DNA from: Actinoplanes sp. N902-109
GTDB taxonomy: Bacteria > Actinomycetota > Actinomycetes > Mycobacteriales > Micromonosporaceae
Reading direction: 5' to 3'
DNA: 64,000 bases
NCBI RefSeq assembly: GCF_000389965.1
Contig: NC_021191.1
Coordinates: 3,721,501-3,785,500 of the forward strand
Below, piece after piece: positions 1 through 9,490 of this stretch; the first letter of the stretch is position 1; each line of letters starts with the position of its first letter. The translations under genes and the position numbers were made by a program. The notes under the pieces are model-generated. The model searched no databases. It saw nothing but the letters and a program-made list of their open reading frames with translations, and was not told the DNA's origin.

Positions 1-131
1 TCCTCCTCGAAGGCTGCCACCTCGTTGCCCAGGACGTACCAGCCGCCGTCCATGACCCGGTGGTAGGCCGCGTCGAGGTCGCTGCGCAGCTCGGCGTACT
101 CGGCGGTGAGCTCGATGAACGGAACTCTCAT
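1..131 (-). CDS. DegT/DnrJ/EryC1/StrS-type sugar aminotransferase, N-terminal fragment
   Basis: Only the first 43 codons lie in the window; the gene continues off the left edge. The visible start (MRVPFIELTAEYAELRSD, then a GGWYVLGNEVAAFE segment) is the classic N-terminus of PLP-dependent DegT/StrS aminotransferases acting on nucleotide-linked 3- or 4-keto sugars. The catalytic lysine lies outside the window. The ATG overlaps the stop codon of the upstream ketoisomerase gene in an ATGA arrangement, so the two are translationally coupled. An FdtA-type 3,4-ketoisomerase directly upstream makes C-3 transamination (FdtB/QdtB type) the most likely role. That regiochemistry is inferred from context and not visible in this fragment. 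Confidence 0.85.
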   Translation of the reverse strand, partial: MRVPFIELTAEYAELRSDLDAAYHRVMDGGWYVLGNEVAAFEE

Positions 132-556
132 CGGGCCGTCACCGCCCGCCGGTACGCCGCCCGGTCGCGGTAGTACTCGTCCTCCCGGTACGGTCCCGAC
201 GCGAGCACCAGGCAGACCGTGCCGGGCCGGAACCCGCTCAGTCCGGCCCAGACCATCGGCGGGACGTGCACGGCCCGGGACGGGCGGTCCAGCCGAATCA
301 CCCCGCGTTCGCGTTCGTTGTCCAGGACGAGCTCGAACTCGCCGGCCACCGCGATGATCAGCTGGTGCTGCTCGCGGTGCGCGTGCCCGCCCCGGTCGGC
401 GCCGGCCGGGACGTCGTGGATGGCGAAGGCCCGCTCCACCGGGAACGGCACCTGCGCGCCCACCTCGGCGACCACGAGCTGGCCCCGGTCGTCGGTGATC
501 GCGGGCAGGTCGACCACCCGGGCCAGCGCGGCGGGCAGCTGCCGGGTGGCGCTCAC
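128..556 (-). CDS. TDP-4-oxo-6-deoxy-D-glucose 3,4-oxoisomerase (FdtA/QdtA/WxcM-like)
   Basis: A 142-residue single cupin-domain protein, the usual length for sugar 3,4-ketoisomerases. Family features seen are DDRGQLVVAE near the N-terminus, VPFPVERAFAIHDVP, and the histidine-rich GGHAHREQHQLIIA stretch, followed by the LDRPSRAVHVPPMVWA segment. The enzyme converts TDP-4-keto-6-deoxyglucose to the 3-keto isomer, the substrate for a C-3 aminotransferase, which is the next gene. The GTG start overlaps the glycosyltransferase stop as GTGA, and the stop overlaps the aminotransferase ATG. Whether the product is the gluco or galacto epimer (QdtA versus FdtA) cannot be read from sequence alone. Confidence 0.88.
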   Translation of the reverse strand: MSATRQLPAALARVVDLPAITDDRGQLVVAEVGAQVPFPVERAFAIHDVPAGADRGGHAHREQHQLIIAVAGEFELVLDNERERGVIRLDRPSRAVHVPPMVWAGLSGFRPGTVCLVLASGPYREDEYYRDRAAYRRAVTAR

Positions 557-1722
557 GTCGCCGGCCTGCCCGTGCGGGCGAGCTCGACCAGGTGGGGTAC
601 GAGCGCGGCCGGCGCCGGTTGCGCCTCGTTCTCGTCGGCCAGCTTGCGCGCCGCGCGGCGGTGACCGTCGTCGTCCAGCACCGCGGTCACCGCCGCGCGC
701 AACGCCTCGGCGGTCAGCGGCCGCTGGGCCACCGTACGCGCGGCACCGGCCTGGGTGAGCCGCTCGGCGTTGAGCCACTCGTCGCCGTAGGTCGGCGCCA
801 GCACCTGCGGGACGGCACAGGCCATCGCGGTCAGGGCCGTGCCCGGCCCGGCCTGGTTGACCACCACGTCGCAGGTGGGCAGCAGCAGGTCCAGCGGCAT
901 GAAGTCGACCAGGCGGACCTGGCCGGGAACCGGGCCGAGCACTTCCCGGTCGGAGGCCAGCATCGTGACGACGACCTCCACGTCCAGCCCGGCCAGCGCG
1001 TCGATCGAGGCGCGCACCGGGTCGAGGTGCCCGGCCGTACGGGAGAAGTTGGTCCCCCAGGTGACGCAGACCCGTGGCCGGGACCGGTGGGCCAGCCAGT
1101 CCGGCACGACCCCGCCGCCGTTGTGGGTCACGTACCGCATCCGGTGCACCGGGTAGTCGACGTCGACCTGCAGGCTGGGCGGGCACGGGTCGACGGTCAC
1201 CGTGCCGCACTGGTCCACCTTGCCCAGCCCGTACCGCTCCCAGAGCGGCTCGAGCAGCGGGTCGTCGGTCTCCCGGATCAGGTACGTGGCGTCGGGTCCC
1301 CACAGGTGCCGCACCGCCGGAACCCCGGCGACCTCGGCGGCGACCAGGCCCGCGTATGCCCGCGGGTCGTACACGACCAGGTCGGCCGGCCACTGCTTGA
1401 CCAGCGTGATGAGATCGTCGGCGACTGCCTCGGCGAGCCCGCGGAACATGTTCATCGCCCGGACGACGCGGTCGCGCTGCAGGTCGGCGACGCTGCTCGG
1501 GCCGAAGCCGCGGGCCTGCCCGTCGTCGTCGCGCCAGTAGGACTCCATGTCGACGTCGTGCCCGACCGGCACGGCGGGCAGCCCGGAGCGGGCCGGCACC
1601 GGGCAGAAGTAGGGCTCGGCGGCGACCCGGACCTCGTGCCCGGCGGCCCGTAGCGCCCACGCCAGCGGCACCATGGGATAGATGTGACCGTGGCCGGCCA
1701 GCGTCACGAAGACCACGCGCAT
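553..1722 (-). CDS. GT1-family antibiotic glycosyltransferase (DesVII/EryCIII/AknS-like)
   Basis: A 389-residue GT-B glycosyltransferase. The N-terminus MRVVFVTLAGHGHIYPMVPLA is the acceptor-domain signature of macrolide/polyketide glycosyltransferases. The donor-binding half carries NQAGPGTALTAMACAVPQV, where many relatives have HHGG, and the following GDEWLNAERL. It should transfer the TDP-deoxysugar to the aglycone in the cytoplasm. The ATG at 1722 is chosen because a GAGGAG ribosome site lies just upstream; an in-frame GTG at 1737 lies within that site and overlaps the preceding stop. DesVII-type enzymes often need a P450-like activator protein, and none is present in the window. Confidence 0.88.
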   Translation of the reverse strand: MRVVFVTLAGHGHIYPMVPLAWALRAAGHEVRVAAEPYFCPVPARSGLPAVPVGHDVDMESYWRDDDGQARGFGPSSVADLQRDRVVRAMNMFRGLAEAVADDLITLVKQWPADLVVYDPRAYAGLVAAEVAGVPAVRHLWGPDATYLIRETDDPLLEPLWERYGLGKVDQCGTVTVDPCPPSLQVDVDYPVHRMRYVTHNGGGVVPDWLAHRSRPRVCVTWGTNFSRTAGHLDPVRASIDALAGLDVEVVVTMLASDREVLGPVPGQVRLVDFMPLDLLLPTCDVVVNQAGPGTALTAMACAVPQVLAPTYGDEWLNAERLTQAGAARTVAQRPLTAEALRAAVTAVLDDDGHRRAARKLADENEAQPAPAALVPHLVELARTGRPAT

Positions 1723-1733
1723 GGCTGTTCTCC

Positions 1734-2783
1734 TCACTCCGGGACGGCGGCTTGCAGGAGCACCATGGGCGAACCCTCCTGACCCGGCACCACCAGCCGG
1801 TGCGGTTCCTGGAAACCGGCTTCGGACAACAGGTCCAGCTGCTCCGCCTCGGTGCGGATCCGGCCGCCGGTGACCAGCAGCGCGTCGATGTCGTTGACGT
1901 GGGTGAAGGACGGGTAGTCGGTCAGCGCCCAGTCGATGACCAGCAGCCTGGCGCCCGGCGCGGCGGCCTTGCGGCAGTTGCCCAGGATCCGCAGCGCGTC
2001 CGCGTCCTCCCAGTCGACCAGGATGTTCTTCAGCACGTAGAGGTCGCCGCCGGCCGGCACGTCGTCGAAGAAGTCACCGGCGACCAGTTCCACCCGGTCG
2101 GCGACGCCGTGCTCGTCGAGTTCCCGGGTGCAGTACGGCAGGGCCCACGGCAGGTCGAGCACCACCCCGCGGGCGTCCGGCGCGGCGGCCAGCACCTTGC
2201 CGATCAGGCTGCCCGGACTGCCACCGACGTCCACCACGCGGGAGAAGCGGTGCGTGGGAAGGGCAGCGACCACCGTCTCGCCCGCCAGCCGGCTGGTGGG
2301 GACCATGCATTCGGCGTACGCGGCGGCCTCGGCCGGGGTCGCCTCCAGGTGCTCCCAGAAGTCGCGGCCGGCCAAGGTGTCCCGGGCCGGGGACTTGCCG
2401 GTGGTCAGCGCCTCGGCCAGCCGTTCCCAGGGCCGGGTCATGCCCGGGTCGTTGACCGAGATGACGAAACCGCGCAACGACGGTATGTCCGAGCGCAGCA
2501 GCTGTCCCGCCTGGGTGAGGCAGTACCCGTCGCCGATCCGCTCGATCATCCCGACGGTCTCGCAGGCTCGCAGGAACCGGGCGGCGGTCGCGGCATGCAG
2601 CGAGCAGGCCTCGGCGATCGCCGCTGCGGTGCGCGGGCCGTCGGCCAGGGAATCGGCGATGCCGGCCTGGGCCATGCCCCGGATCACCAGACCGGACGCC
2701 CAGTAGTGCGGCTCGAGTTGCGTCAGCGCCTGAATGAGGCTGCGGTCCGGCTCCGGGGCGCCGGCTGCCTTCTGCGGTTGCAT
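1734..2783 (-). CDS. DnrK/RdmB-type SAM-dependent O-methyltransferase-fold protein
   Basis: A 349-residue class I methyltransferase of the acetylserotonin/DnrK family, with a helical dimerisation domain (about residues 20-100) and a Rossmann domain with SAM motif VVDVGGSPGS (183-192). The usual catalytic LHDW motif reads LVDW (V256), so the general-base histidine is absent. The DnrK/RdmB branch includes proteins that keep the fold but act as hydroxylases or decarboxylases, so the reaction may not be simple O-methylation. A strong AAGGAGGA site precedes the ATG at 2783. It lies between the P450 and glycosyltransferase genes in one minus-strand operon. Confidence 0.85.
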   Translation of the reverse strand: MQPQKAAGAPEPDRSLIQALTQLEPHYWASGLVIRGMAQAGIADSLADGPRTAAAIAEACSLHAATAARFLRACETVGMIERIGDGYCLTQAGQLLRSDIPSLRGFVISVNDPGMTRPWERLAEALTTGKSPARDTLAGRDFWEHLEATPAEAAAYAECMVPTSRLAGETVVAALPTHRFSRVVDVGGSPGSLIGKVLAAAPDARGVVLDLPWALPYCTRELDEHGVADRVELVAGDFFDDVPAGGDLYVLKNILVDWEDADALRILGNCRKAAAPGARLLVIDWALTDYPSFTHVNDIDALLVTGGRIRTEAEQLDLLSEAGFQEPHRLVVPGQEGSPMVLLQAAVPE

Positions 2784-2829
2784 GACGTCTTCGTCCTCCT
2801 TGTTGGGTGGGGTCGTTCGCCGCCCGTTG

Positions 2830-4026
<1,197 letters not shown>

Positions 4027-4252
4027 GACTACCTCCTCGGCACACCCGGCCGGCTCCTGATGTGCCTGCCGGGTTGCGACCAAGCTGCCCAGCGGCGCTA
4101 GACGGCCGGTCCAGGCGGGCTCGACCCGATCGGGCGCCGCGCGACCGCGCCGGTCCGCCGGTATCCACGCCGCCACCAGTGCGCTTCGAGCGCGATTGGC
4201 CAGCCTCCGTTCAGCCCGGACGACACGATCCCGGGGGGGCTGGAGGACGCAC

Positions 4253-4990
4253 GTGGCGGACGATCTGAGCGGCAGGCGAGTGGTCGTGACCGGCGGGACG
4301 CGGGGGATCGGGCGGGAGTCCGTGCTGGCGTTCGCGGCGTCCGGCGCCCGGGTGCTGACCTGTGCGCGGCGCGACGACGAGCACGCCCGCAGCCTGGCCG
4401 AGGAGCTGGCCGGGTTCGGCACGGACCGGCACGCGGTGGTCACCGCCGACGTGGCGCAGCCGGACGACGTACGACAGCTGGCCGGGTACTGCCGGGACCG
4501 GCTCGGCGCGGTCGACGTGCTGGTCAACAACGCCGGTGTGGACGGGCACGCGCCGGTCGGCGAGCTGAGCCCGGCCGAGTGGCACCGGCTGCTCTCGACC
4601 GACCTGACCGCCTGCCACCTGGTGACGCAGGCCCTGCTGCCGCTGCTGCCCGACGGCGCCTCGGTCGTGCACCTGGGCGCCTCGGTGGCCGCCCGGGGCC
4701 GGCCGGGCAGCGCCCACTACACCGCCGCCAAGGCCGGGCTGACCGGCCTGACCCGGTCCCTGGCCAAGGAGCTGGGCGGGCGCGGCATCCGGGTCAACAC
4801 GGTCGCGCCGGGCGTGGTGGTGCAGGACCCGGACGAGCTGGGACCGCACCTCACCGCACGACTGCGCGCGGCCACCGCGCTGGGCCGGCTCGCCCGCCCC
4901 GCCGAGATCGCCGCGGCCGTCGTCTTCCTGGCCGGCGACGCGGCCGGCTACCTGACCGGAACCACCCTGTACGTGGATGGAGGAATGTGA
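4253..4990 (+). CDS. Short-chain dehydrogenase/reductase (3-oxoacyl-ACP reductase-like ketoreductase)
   Basis: A 245-residue classical SDR. It has the cofactor motif TGGTRGIG near the N-terminus, NNAG (in LVNNAGVDG), and the catalytic YTAAK in a typical SAHYTAAKAG context, and ends in a LTGTTLYVDGGM tail typical of FabG-like proteins. The GTG at 4253 is chosen because GGAGG lies 6-7 bases upstream; an in-frame ATG at 4196 has no ribosome site and would add an unconserved arginine-rich leader. It begins a plus-strand operon running to 8133 and overlaps the next gene (TGATG). The likely role is ketoreduction of a polyketide intermediate. Confidence 0.9.
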   Translation: MADDLSGRRVVVTGGTRGIGRESVLAFAASGARVLTCARRDDEHARSLAEELAGFGTDRHAVVTADVAQPDDVRQLAGYCRDRLGAVDVLVNNAGVDGHAPVGELSPAEWHRLLSTDLTACHLVTQALLPLLPDGASVVHLGASVAARGRPGSAHYTAAKAGLTGLTRSLAKELGGRGIRVNTVAPGVVVQDPDELGPHLTARLRAATALGRLARPAEIAAAVVFLAGDAAGYLTGTTLYVDGGM

Positions 4991-5376
4991 TGCCGTACGC
5001 GGCCATCAGCTACCGGATCAAGCCCGGGCACGACGACGAGATCGCGGAGCTCTTCGCGGGCTTCCGGCGGGTCAGCTCGCCGGTCCTGCACGACGAGGGC
5101 GGGCAGGCGAACGGGCGGCTGCTCGGCACCGCCGTCTTCATCAAGGACGACGTTCTCGTCCGGGTCATCCACTACGAGGGCGACTTCGCCGCGGTGGGCC
5201 GGCACATGGCGGCCCAGCAGGGGGTGCACGACCTCGAAGGCAAGCTGGCGCCGTACCTGGCGGTGCCGCGCGACACCCGGACGCCGGAGGCCTTCCAGGC
5301 GTACTTCCGCGACGCCGTCATGCGGCCGGTCTCCCAGCTGTCGGTGGACACCCTGCCCGCCGGTGACCCGGCATGA
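4990..5376 (+). CDS. SchA/CurD-like domain protein (aromatic polyketide tailoring/cyclase-like)
   Basis: A 128-residue protein whose opening (MPYAAISYRIKPGHDDEIAELF), central VFIKDDVLVRVIHYEGDFAAVGRHMA and late PYLAVPRDTRTPEAFQAYF match the SchA/CurD domain. That domain is found in spore-pigment and curamycin-type aromatic polyketide clusters and resembles dimeric alpha/beta-barrel monooxygenase/cyclase folds. Its exact chemistry is not settled. Its presence is the best evidence in the window that the cluster makes a type II aromatic polyketide. The start overlaps the SDR stop and the end overlaps the next gene (ATGA). Confidence 0.85.
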   Translation: MPYAAISYRIKPGHDDEIAELFAGFRRVSSPVLHDEGGQANGRLLGTAVFIKDDVLVRVIHYEGDFAAVGRHMAAQQGVHDLEGKLAPYLAVPRDTRTPEAFQAYFRDAVMRPVSQLSVDTLPAGDPA

Positions 5377-6272
5377 CCACCGACAGCCGTACGTTCGCGG
5401 TCATCGGGCTGGGCGGCATGGGCGCGGCGATGGCCCACCGGCTGGTCGCGACCGGCGTCAAGGTGATCGTCTTCAACCGCACCGCGGCCAAGGCCGAACC
5501 GCTGGTCGCGGCGGGCGCGAGCCAGGCCGGGACCGCCGCCGGGGCCGCCGCGGCCGCCGATGTGGTGCTGCTCAGCCTGAGCGACGAGCAGGCGGTCGAG
5601 GACGTGCTCTTCGGTGAGGTGCTGCCCACGCTGCGCCCGGGGACCACGGTCATCGACACCTCCACCGTGTCGCCCGGTTATGCCCGGGAGGCCGCACGGC
5701 GGCTGGCGGAGCACGGCGTGGCCCGGGTGGAGGCCTGTGTCGTCGGGAACCCGCAGATGGCCAAGGCCGGCGAGCTGCGGGTGTTCGCGGCCGGCGAGCG
5801 CGAGCACGTGGACGGTGTTCAGGTGGTCCTGAGCTCGCTGGGCCGGCAGGGCTTCCTGCACCTCGGACCGGCGGGCTCGGCCAGCGCACTCAAGCTGGCC
5901 TTCAACCTGCTGCTCGGCGCGCAGACGGTCGCGCTGGCCGAGGCGGTCGCCTTCGCCACCCGGGCCGGGGTGGACCGCGAGCTGATGCTGACCGCCGTCG
6001 TCAAGAGCGGGTTCCGGTCGCCCGTGCTCGCCTACCGCGCCGAGTTCATGCGCACCCGGCGCTACGAACCGGCCGGCTTCCGTGCCCGCCTGATGCGCAA
6101 GGATCTGCGGCTGGTGACCGACGCCGCCGCGGCGGAGGAGCTGGCCCTGCCGCTCACCGAGATCATCGCCGACCGGTACGCCGCGGTGGTCGACGCCGGT
6201 GACGGAGAGAAAGACGCAGCCATTGTCCTGCACGCCTACGAGCGGCCTCAGAGCAAGGGAACCTCGCGATGA
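5373..6272 (+). CDS. NAD(P)-dependent beta-hydroxyacid dehydrogenase/imine-reductase-like protein
   Basis: A 299-residue protein of the 6-phosphogluconate/3-hydroxyisobutyrate dehydrogenase superfamily. The dinucleotide motif GLGGMG is at 12-17 and the family's KxxxN pair is present as K174 and N178 (SALKLAFN). The substrate-binding signature, usually DAPVSGG, reads EACVVGNP (120-127), so the substrate is probably not a simple hydroxyacid. It sits in the tailoring operon with ATGA overlaps at both ends, so a reductive step on the polyketide or its amino sugar is plausible. No specific reaction can be assigned. Confidence 0.82.
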   Translation: MTTDSRTFAVIGLGGMGAAMAHRLVATGVKVIVFNRTAAKAEPLVAAGASQAGTAAGAAAAADVVLLSLSDEQAVEDVLFGEVLPTLRPGTTVIDTSTVSPGYAREAARRLAEHGVARVEACVVGNPQMAKAGELRVFAAGEREHVDGVQVVLSSLGRQGFLHLGPAGSASALKLAFNLLLGAQTVALAEAVAFATRAGVDRELMLTAVVKSGFRSPVLAYRAEFMRTRRYEPAGFRARLMRKDLRLVTDAAAAEELALPLTEIIADRYAAVVDAGDGEKDAAIVLHAYERPQSKGTSR

Positions 6273-7279
6273 CCCAGCAGACCCGTCCCTCCGCCGGCGC
6301 CGGCGCGATCCTCGAACTCGGCACCGCCTTCTGCACCGCGCGTTGTGTGCTGACCGCGGTCGACCTCGACCTGTTCACCGTGCTGGAGGGGGCACCGGCC
6401 ACCGCGGCCGAGCTCGGCGACCAGCTCGGGCTGCACCCGCGCGGGGTGCCGGCGTTCCTCGACGTGCTCGTCGAACTCGGACTGCTGCAGCACTCCGCGG
6501 GGACCTACCGCAACGACCCGGCCGCGACCCGGCACCTGGTGTCCGGCCGCTCCGGCGACGTCACCGGTTTTCTGCGGCGCTCGACCCACATGCTGTGGCC
6601 GGCCTGGACCCGCTTCGACGAGATGCTGCGGACCGGCAAGCCGACGGCCGAGGCCGACTACACCGAGATGATCAAGGACCCGGCGAAGCTGCGCCGGTTC
6701 CTGGGCATGATGGACGCGCTGAACGGCCTGCTCGCGCCGGAACTGGCCGAGGCCTTCGACTGGAGCGGGCGCGGCACCGTGCTCGACGTGGGCGGGGCCC
6801 GCGGCAACCTGGTCGGCAACCTGGTGAAGCTGCGCCCGCACCTGCGGGGGATGGTCTTCGACCTGCCACAGATGGCCGACCCGTTCGCCGAGCACATGGC
6901 GGCGCTGGAACTGACCGGCAAGGTGACCTTCCACTCCGGCAGCTTCTTCGACAACCCGCTGCCCCGCGCCGACGTCGTCTGCATCGGGCACGTGCTGCAC
7001 GACTGGGCCGAGGACGAGTGCCGGGCTGTCGTCGCCAAGGCCTTCGAGGCGGTCAACCCGGGCGGGGCGCTGCTGGTCTACGACCGCATGCTGCGCGCCG
7101 ACGGTCGCCGGCTGCCGAATCTGGTGATCAGCCTCGACATGATGCTGACCACCCCCGGCGGGCAGGAATACCCTGCGGCCGAGTACGAGCAGTGGCTGGC
7201 CGGCGCGGGCTTCCAGGACATCTCGGCGCGTCCCCTCGGCGAGGACGACACGCTGGTCGTCGGGCACAAGCCGCGGTGA
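6269..7279 (+). CDS. SAM-dependent O-methyltransferase
   Basis: A 336-residue acetylserotonin/TcmO-type methyltransferase with an N-terminal winged-helix dimerisation domain (residues 15-95), SAM motif VLDVGGARG (171-179), FDLP (197-200) and an intact catalytic HDW motif with H244 (GHVLHDWAEDE). Unlike the paralogous protein at 1734-2783, it keeps the general-base histidine, so it is the better candidate for true O-methylation of a phenolic aglycone. The ATG overlaps the preceding stop as ATGA. It is the fourth gene of the 4253-8133 operon. Confidence 0.9.
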   Translation: MTQQTRPSAGAGAILELGTAFCTARCVLTAVDLDLFTVLEGAPATAAELGDQLGLHPRGVPAFLDVLVELGLLQHSAGTYRNDPAATRHLVSGRSGDVTGFLRRSTHMLWPAWTRFDEMLRTGKPTAEADYTEMIKDPAKLRRFLGMMDALNGLLAPELAEAFDWSGRGTVLDVGGARGNLVGNLVKLRPHLRGMVFDLPQMADPFAEHMAALELTGKVTFHSGSFFDNPLPRADVVCIGHVLHDWAEDECRAVVAKAFEAVNPGGALLVYDRMLRADGRRLPNLVISLDMMLTTPGGQEYPAAEYEQWLAGAGFQDISARPLGEDDTLVVGHKPR

Positions 7280-7287
7280 CCGGCGCC

Positions 7288-8133
7288 ATGCGGATCGGCG
7301 TGGCGCTGCCCGCGGCGGTGCCGGGCCGCCCGGTGCGGGAGTTGCTCACCTGGGCCCGCCGCGCCGAGGAGCACGGCTACTCCTGTCTGGCGGCGCTCGA
7401 CCGGCTGGTCTACGACAACTGCGAGCCGCTGATCGCCCTGTCCGCGGCGGCCGCCGTCACGGAACGGATCGGGATCGCGGCGACGGCGCTCATCGCGCCC
7501 TACCGGGGCAGCGCCGCCCTGCTGGCCAAGCAGCTGGCAACGCTCGACCGGCTGAGTGCCGGACGACTCGTGGTCGGGCTGGCCGCCGGCGGCCGGGAGG
7601 ACGACTTCCGGGCCGCCGGCGTGCCGTACGCCCGCCGCGGCGCCCGGCTGGATGCGATGGTGGAGGCCATGCGGCAGGTGTGGTCCGGCGAGGCGATCGG
7701 TCCCCGCCCGGCCGGTGCGCCGCTGCCGCTGGTGTTCGGCGGGCACACCGGCACGGCGATCCGGCGCGCGGCGCGTTACGGCCAGGGCTGGATCAGCGGT
7801 GGCAGCTCGGCCAGCGGTTACCGGGACCTGGTGGAACGGGCCCGGGCGGGCTGGGCCGAGGCCGGGCGCACCGACCAGCCACGGCTGATGGCGCTGGGAT
7901 ATGTCGCGCTGGGCCCGAACGGCCGCGAGCTGGCCGCCGCGTACGTCGACAACTACTACGCCTTTCTCGGGCCGGGTGCGACCGCCCGGATCACCGCGGG
8001 CGTGCTCACCGACGACAGCCGGCTCAAGGAGGCGGTCGCCGGCTATGCCGAGGCCGGTTGCGAGGAGCTGATCCTGGTGCCCTGCGCCGCCGGGATCGAC
8101 CAGCTGGAGCGGATCAGCGGCGTGGTTCTCTGA
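7288..8133 (+). CDS. LLM-class F420-dependent oxidoreductase
   Basis: A 281-residue luciferase-like TIM-barrel protein. MRIGVALPAAVPG, the TERIGIAATALIAPYR and AKQLATLDRLSAGRL segments, and PLVFGGHTGTAIRRAARYGQGW are characteristic of F420-using LLM enzymes. The ATG at 7288 begins the conserved domain; an in-frame GTG at 7276 would overlap the methyltransferase stop (GTGA) and is equally possible. It is the last gene of the plus-strand tailoring operon, and its 3' end overlaps the convergent reductase gene by 20 bases. The likely role is hydride transfer to or from an aglycone or shunt intermediate. Confidence 0.85.
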   Translation: MRIGVALPAAVPGRPVRELLTWARRAEEHGYSCLAALDRLVYDNCEPLIALSAAAAVTERIGIAATALIAPYRGSAALLAKQLATLDRLSAGRLVVGLAAGGREDDFRAAGVPYARRGARLDAMVEAMRQVWSGEAIGPRPAGAPLPLVFGGHTGTAIRRAARYGQGWISGGSSASGYRDLVERARAGWAEAGRTDQPRLMALGYVALGPNGRELAAAYVDNYYAFLGPGATARITAGVLTDDSRLKEAVAGYAEAGCEELILVPCAAGIDQLERISGVVL

Positions 8134-9403
8134 CCGGGTCACCGTGCATCACCGCCAGCATGCCCGCCCGGTCCTGGAGCTTCGCCCGGGGGCGGCCCTG
8201 GTGCTGTCCCCGGGCGATCTCGAACTCGTCCAGCCGCTTCCACTGCTCCCAGGTCACATAGCGCACGCCGCGCTCGGTCAGCAGCTCGGTGATCGCCTCC
8301 GGCCGCGGGTCGGGCGGGTGCGGCAGCTCCGGCAGGTCGGCCAGCAACGCACGGGCGACCTGGGCGGCGTCCACCTTGGTGCTGCCGATCACCCCGCTCG
8401 GACCCCGCCGGGCCCAGCCGACGGCATAGAGCCCGGGCGAGCCGGTGACCCGGCCGCCGGTGGTGGGGACGGTGGCATGCACCGGGTCGAAGGGCACGCC
8501 GGGCACCTGTTCCCCACGGAAGCCGACGGCGTGGAACACCGCGCCGACCGGCAGCAGCTCGACCTCGCCGGTCCGGACGTCCTCGAGGAGCAACGCCTCG
8601 ACCCGTGACTCGCCGACGATCTCCACCGGCCGGCGCCAGAACATCAGGTGGATCCGCCGGTCCGCGCCGGTCGCCGCCCGCTGCGACCACAGGCGCAACC
8701 TCGCGGCCACCTCCGGGTCGGGTCCGGCACCCAGGTCGGCCGGGTCGACCAGCACGTCCACATTGTCCAGACGCTCCAGGTTGCGCAGCTCCGGCAGGGT
8801 GAACCGGGCCGACTCGGGGCCGCGCCGGCCGAGCACGTAGACGTCGGTGACCGCCCGCTCGCGCAGCACGGCGCCCACCTCGTCGGGCACGTCGGTGCCG
8901 ACCAGCTCGCCGGTTTGCTTGACGAGCATGCGCGCGACGTCCAGGGCGACGTTGCCGGCGCCCACCACCGCCGCGGCGCTCATCGTGAGCCGGAACTCGG
9001 TGCCCCGGTCGGGGTGCCCGTTGTACCACGACACGAACTCCCCGGCGGCGCAGCTGCCGGGCAGGGTCTCACCCGGAATGCCCAGCGGCCGGTCGATCGG
9101 GGCGCCGGTCGCGATCACCACCGCGGCGTAGCGCCGGCGCAGGTCGGCGACGCTGATGTCGGCGCCGATCCCGACGTTGCCCAGGAACCGCACCCCGGGC
9201 CGCTCCAGGATCCGGCCCAGCGCGGTGGCGACCGCCTTGACCTTCTGATCGGGTGCGACGCCGTAGCGCACCAGACCGTACGGGGTGGGCAGGCGGTCGA
9301 AGACGTCGATCGAGACAGCCGCGCCGGAGCGGGTCAGCGCGTCGACCGTGTAGACCCCAGCCGGACCCGAACCCACGACTGCCACCCGCGCCGGAACGCT
9401 CAT
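8114..9403 (-). CDS. FAD-dependent ferredoxin-NADP+ reductase (FprA/adrenodoxin reductase-like)
   Basis: A 429-residue flavoprotein with an N-terminal FAD motif VAVVGSGPAGVY, the family's TPYGLVRYGVAPDQ segment, a second dinucleotide motif VVGAGNVALDVARML, and the C-terminal GWARRGPSGVIGSTK stretch. All are diagnostic of FprA-type reductases that pass NADPH electrons to ferredoxins serving P450s. ATG 9403 follows GAGGTGAGGT; a GTG one codon earlier is possible. Its position in the cluster suggests it supplies the P450 at 2830-4026. It is downstream of the POT transporter on the same strand and convergent with the LLM gene. Confidence 0.92.
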   Translation of the reverse strand: MSVPARVAVVGSGPAGVYTVDALTRSGAAVSIDVFDRLPTPYGLVRYGVAPDQKVKAVATALGRILERPGVRFLGNVGIGADISVADLRRRYAAVVIATGAPIDRPLGIPGETLPGSCAAGEFVSWYNGHPDRGTEFRLTMSAAAVVGAGNVALDVARMLVKQTGELVGTDVPDEVGAVLRERAVTDVYVLGRRGPESARFTLPELRNLERLDNVDVLVDPADLGAGPDPEVAARLRLWSQRAATGADRRIHLMFWRRPVEIVGESRVEALLLEDVRTGEVELLPVGAVFHAVGFRGEQVPGVPFDPVHATVPTTGGRVTGSPGLYAVGWARRGPSGVIGSTKVDAAQVARALLADLPELPHPPDPRPEAITELLTERGVRYVTWEQWKRLDEFEIARGQHQGRPRAKLQDRAGMLAVMHGDPVREPRR

Positions 9404-9490
9404 CACACCTCACCTCGAAGGGGGACACCGTCACTCATGGACGCTATTGCGCCGGGCGTCCGCCGGCATCGATCGGAGGTCGCCGGGGCG

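Noticed and set aside
4027..4252. SARP-type heptamer repeats in the P450/SDR divergent region
   Set aside because: TTCGAGC at 4185 and TTCAGCC at 4210 are 25 bases apart, not 11 or 22, so they do not fit a SARP box.
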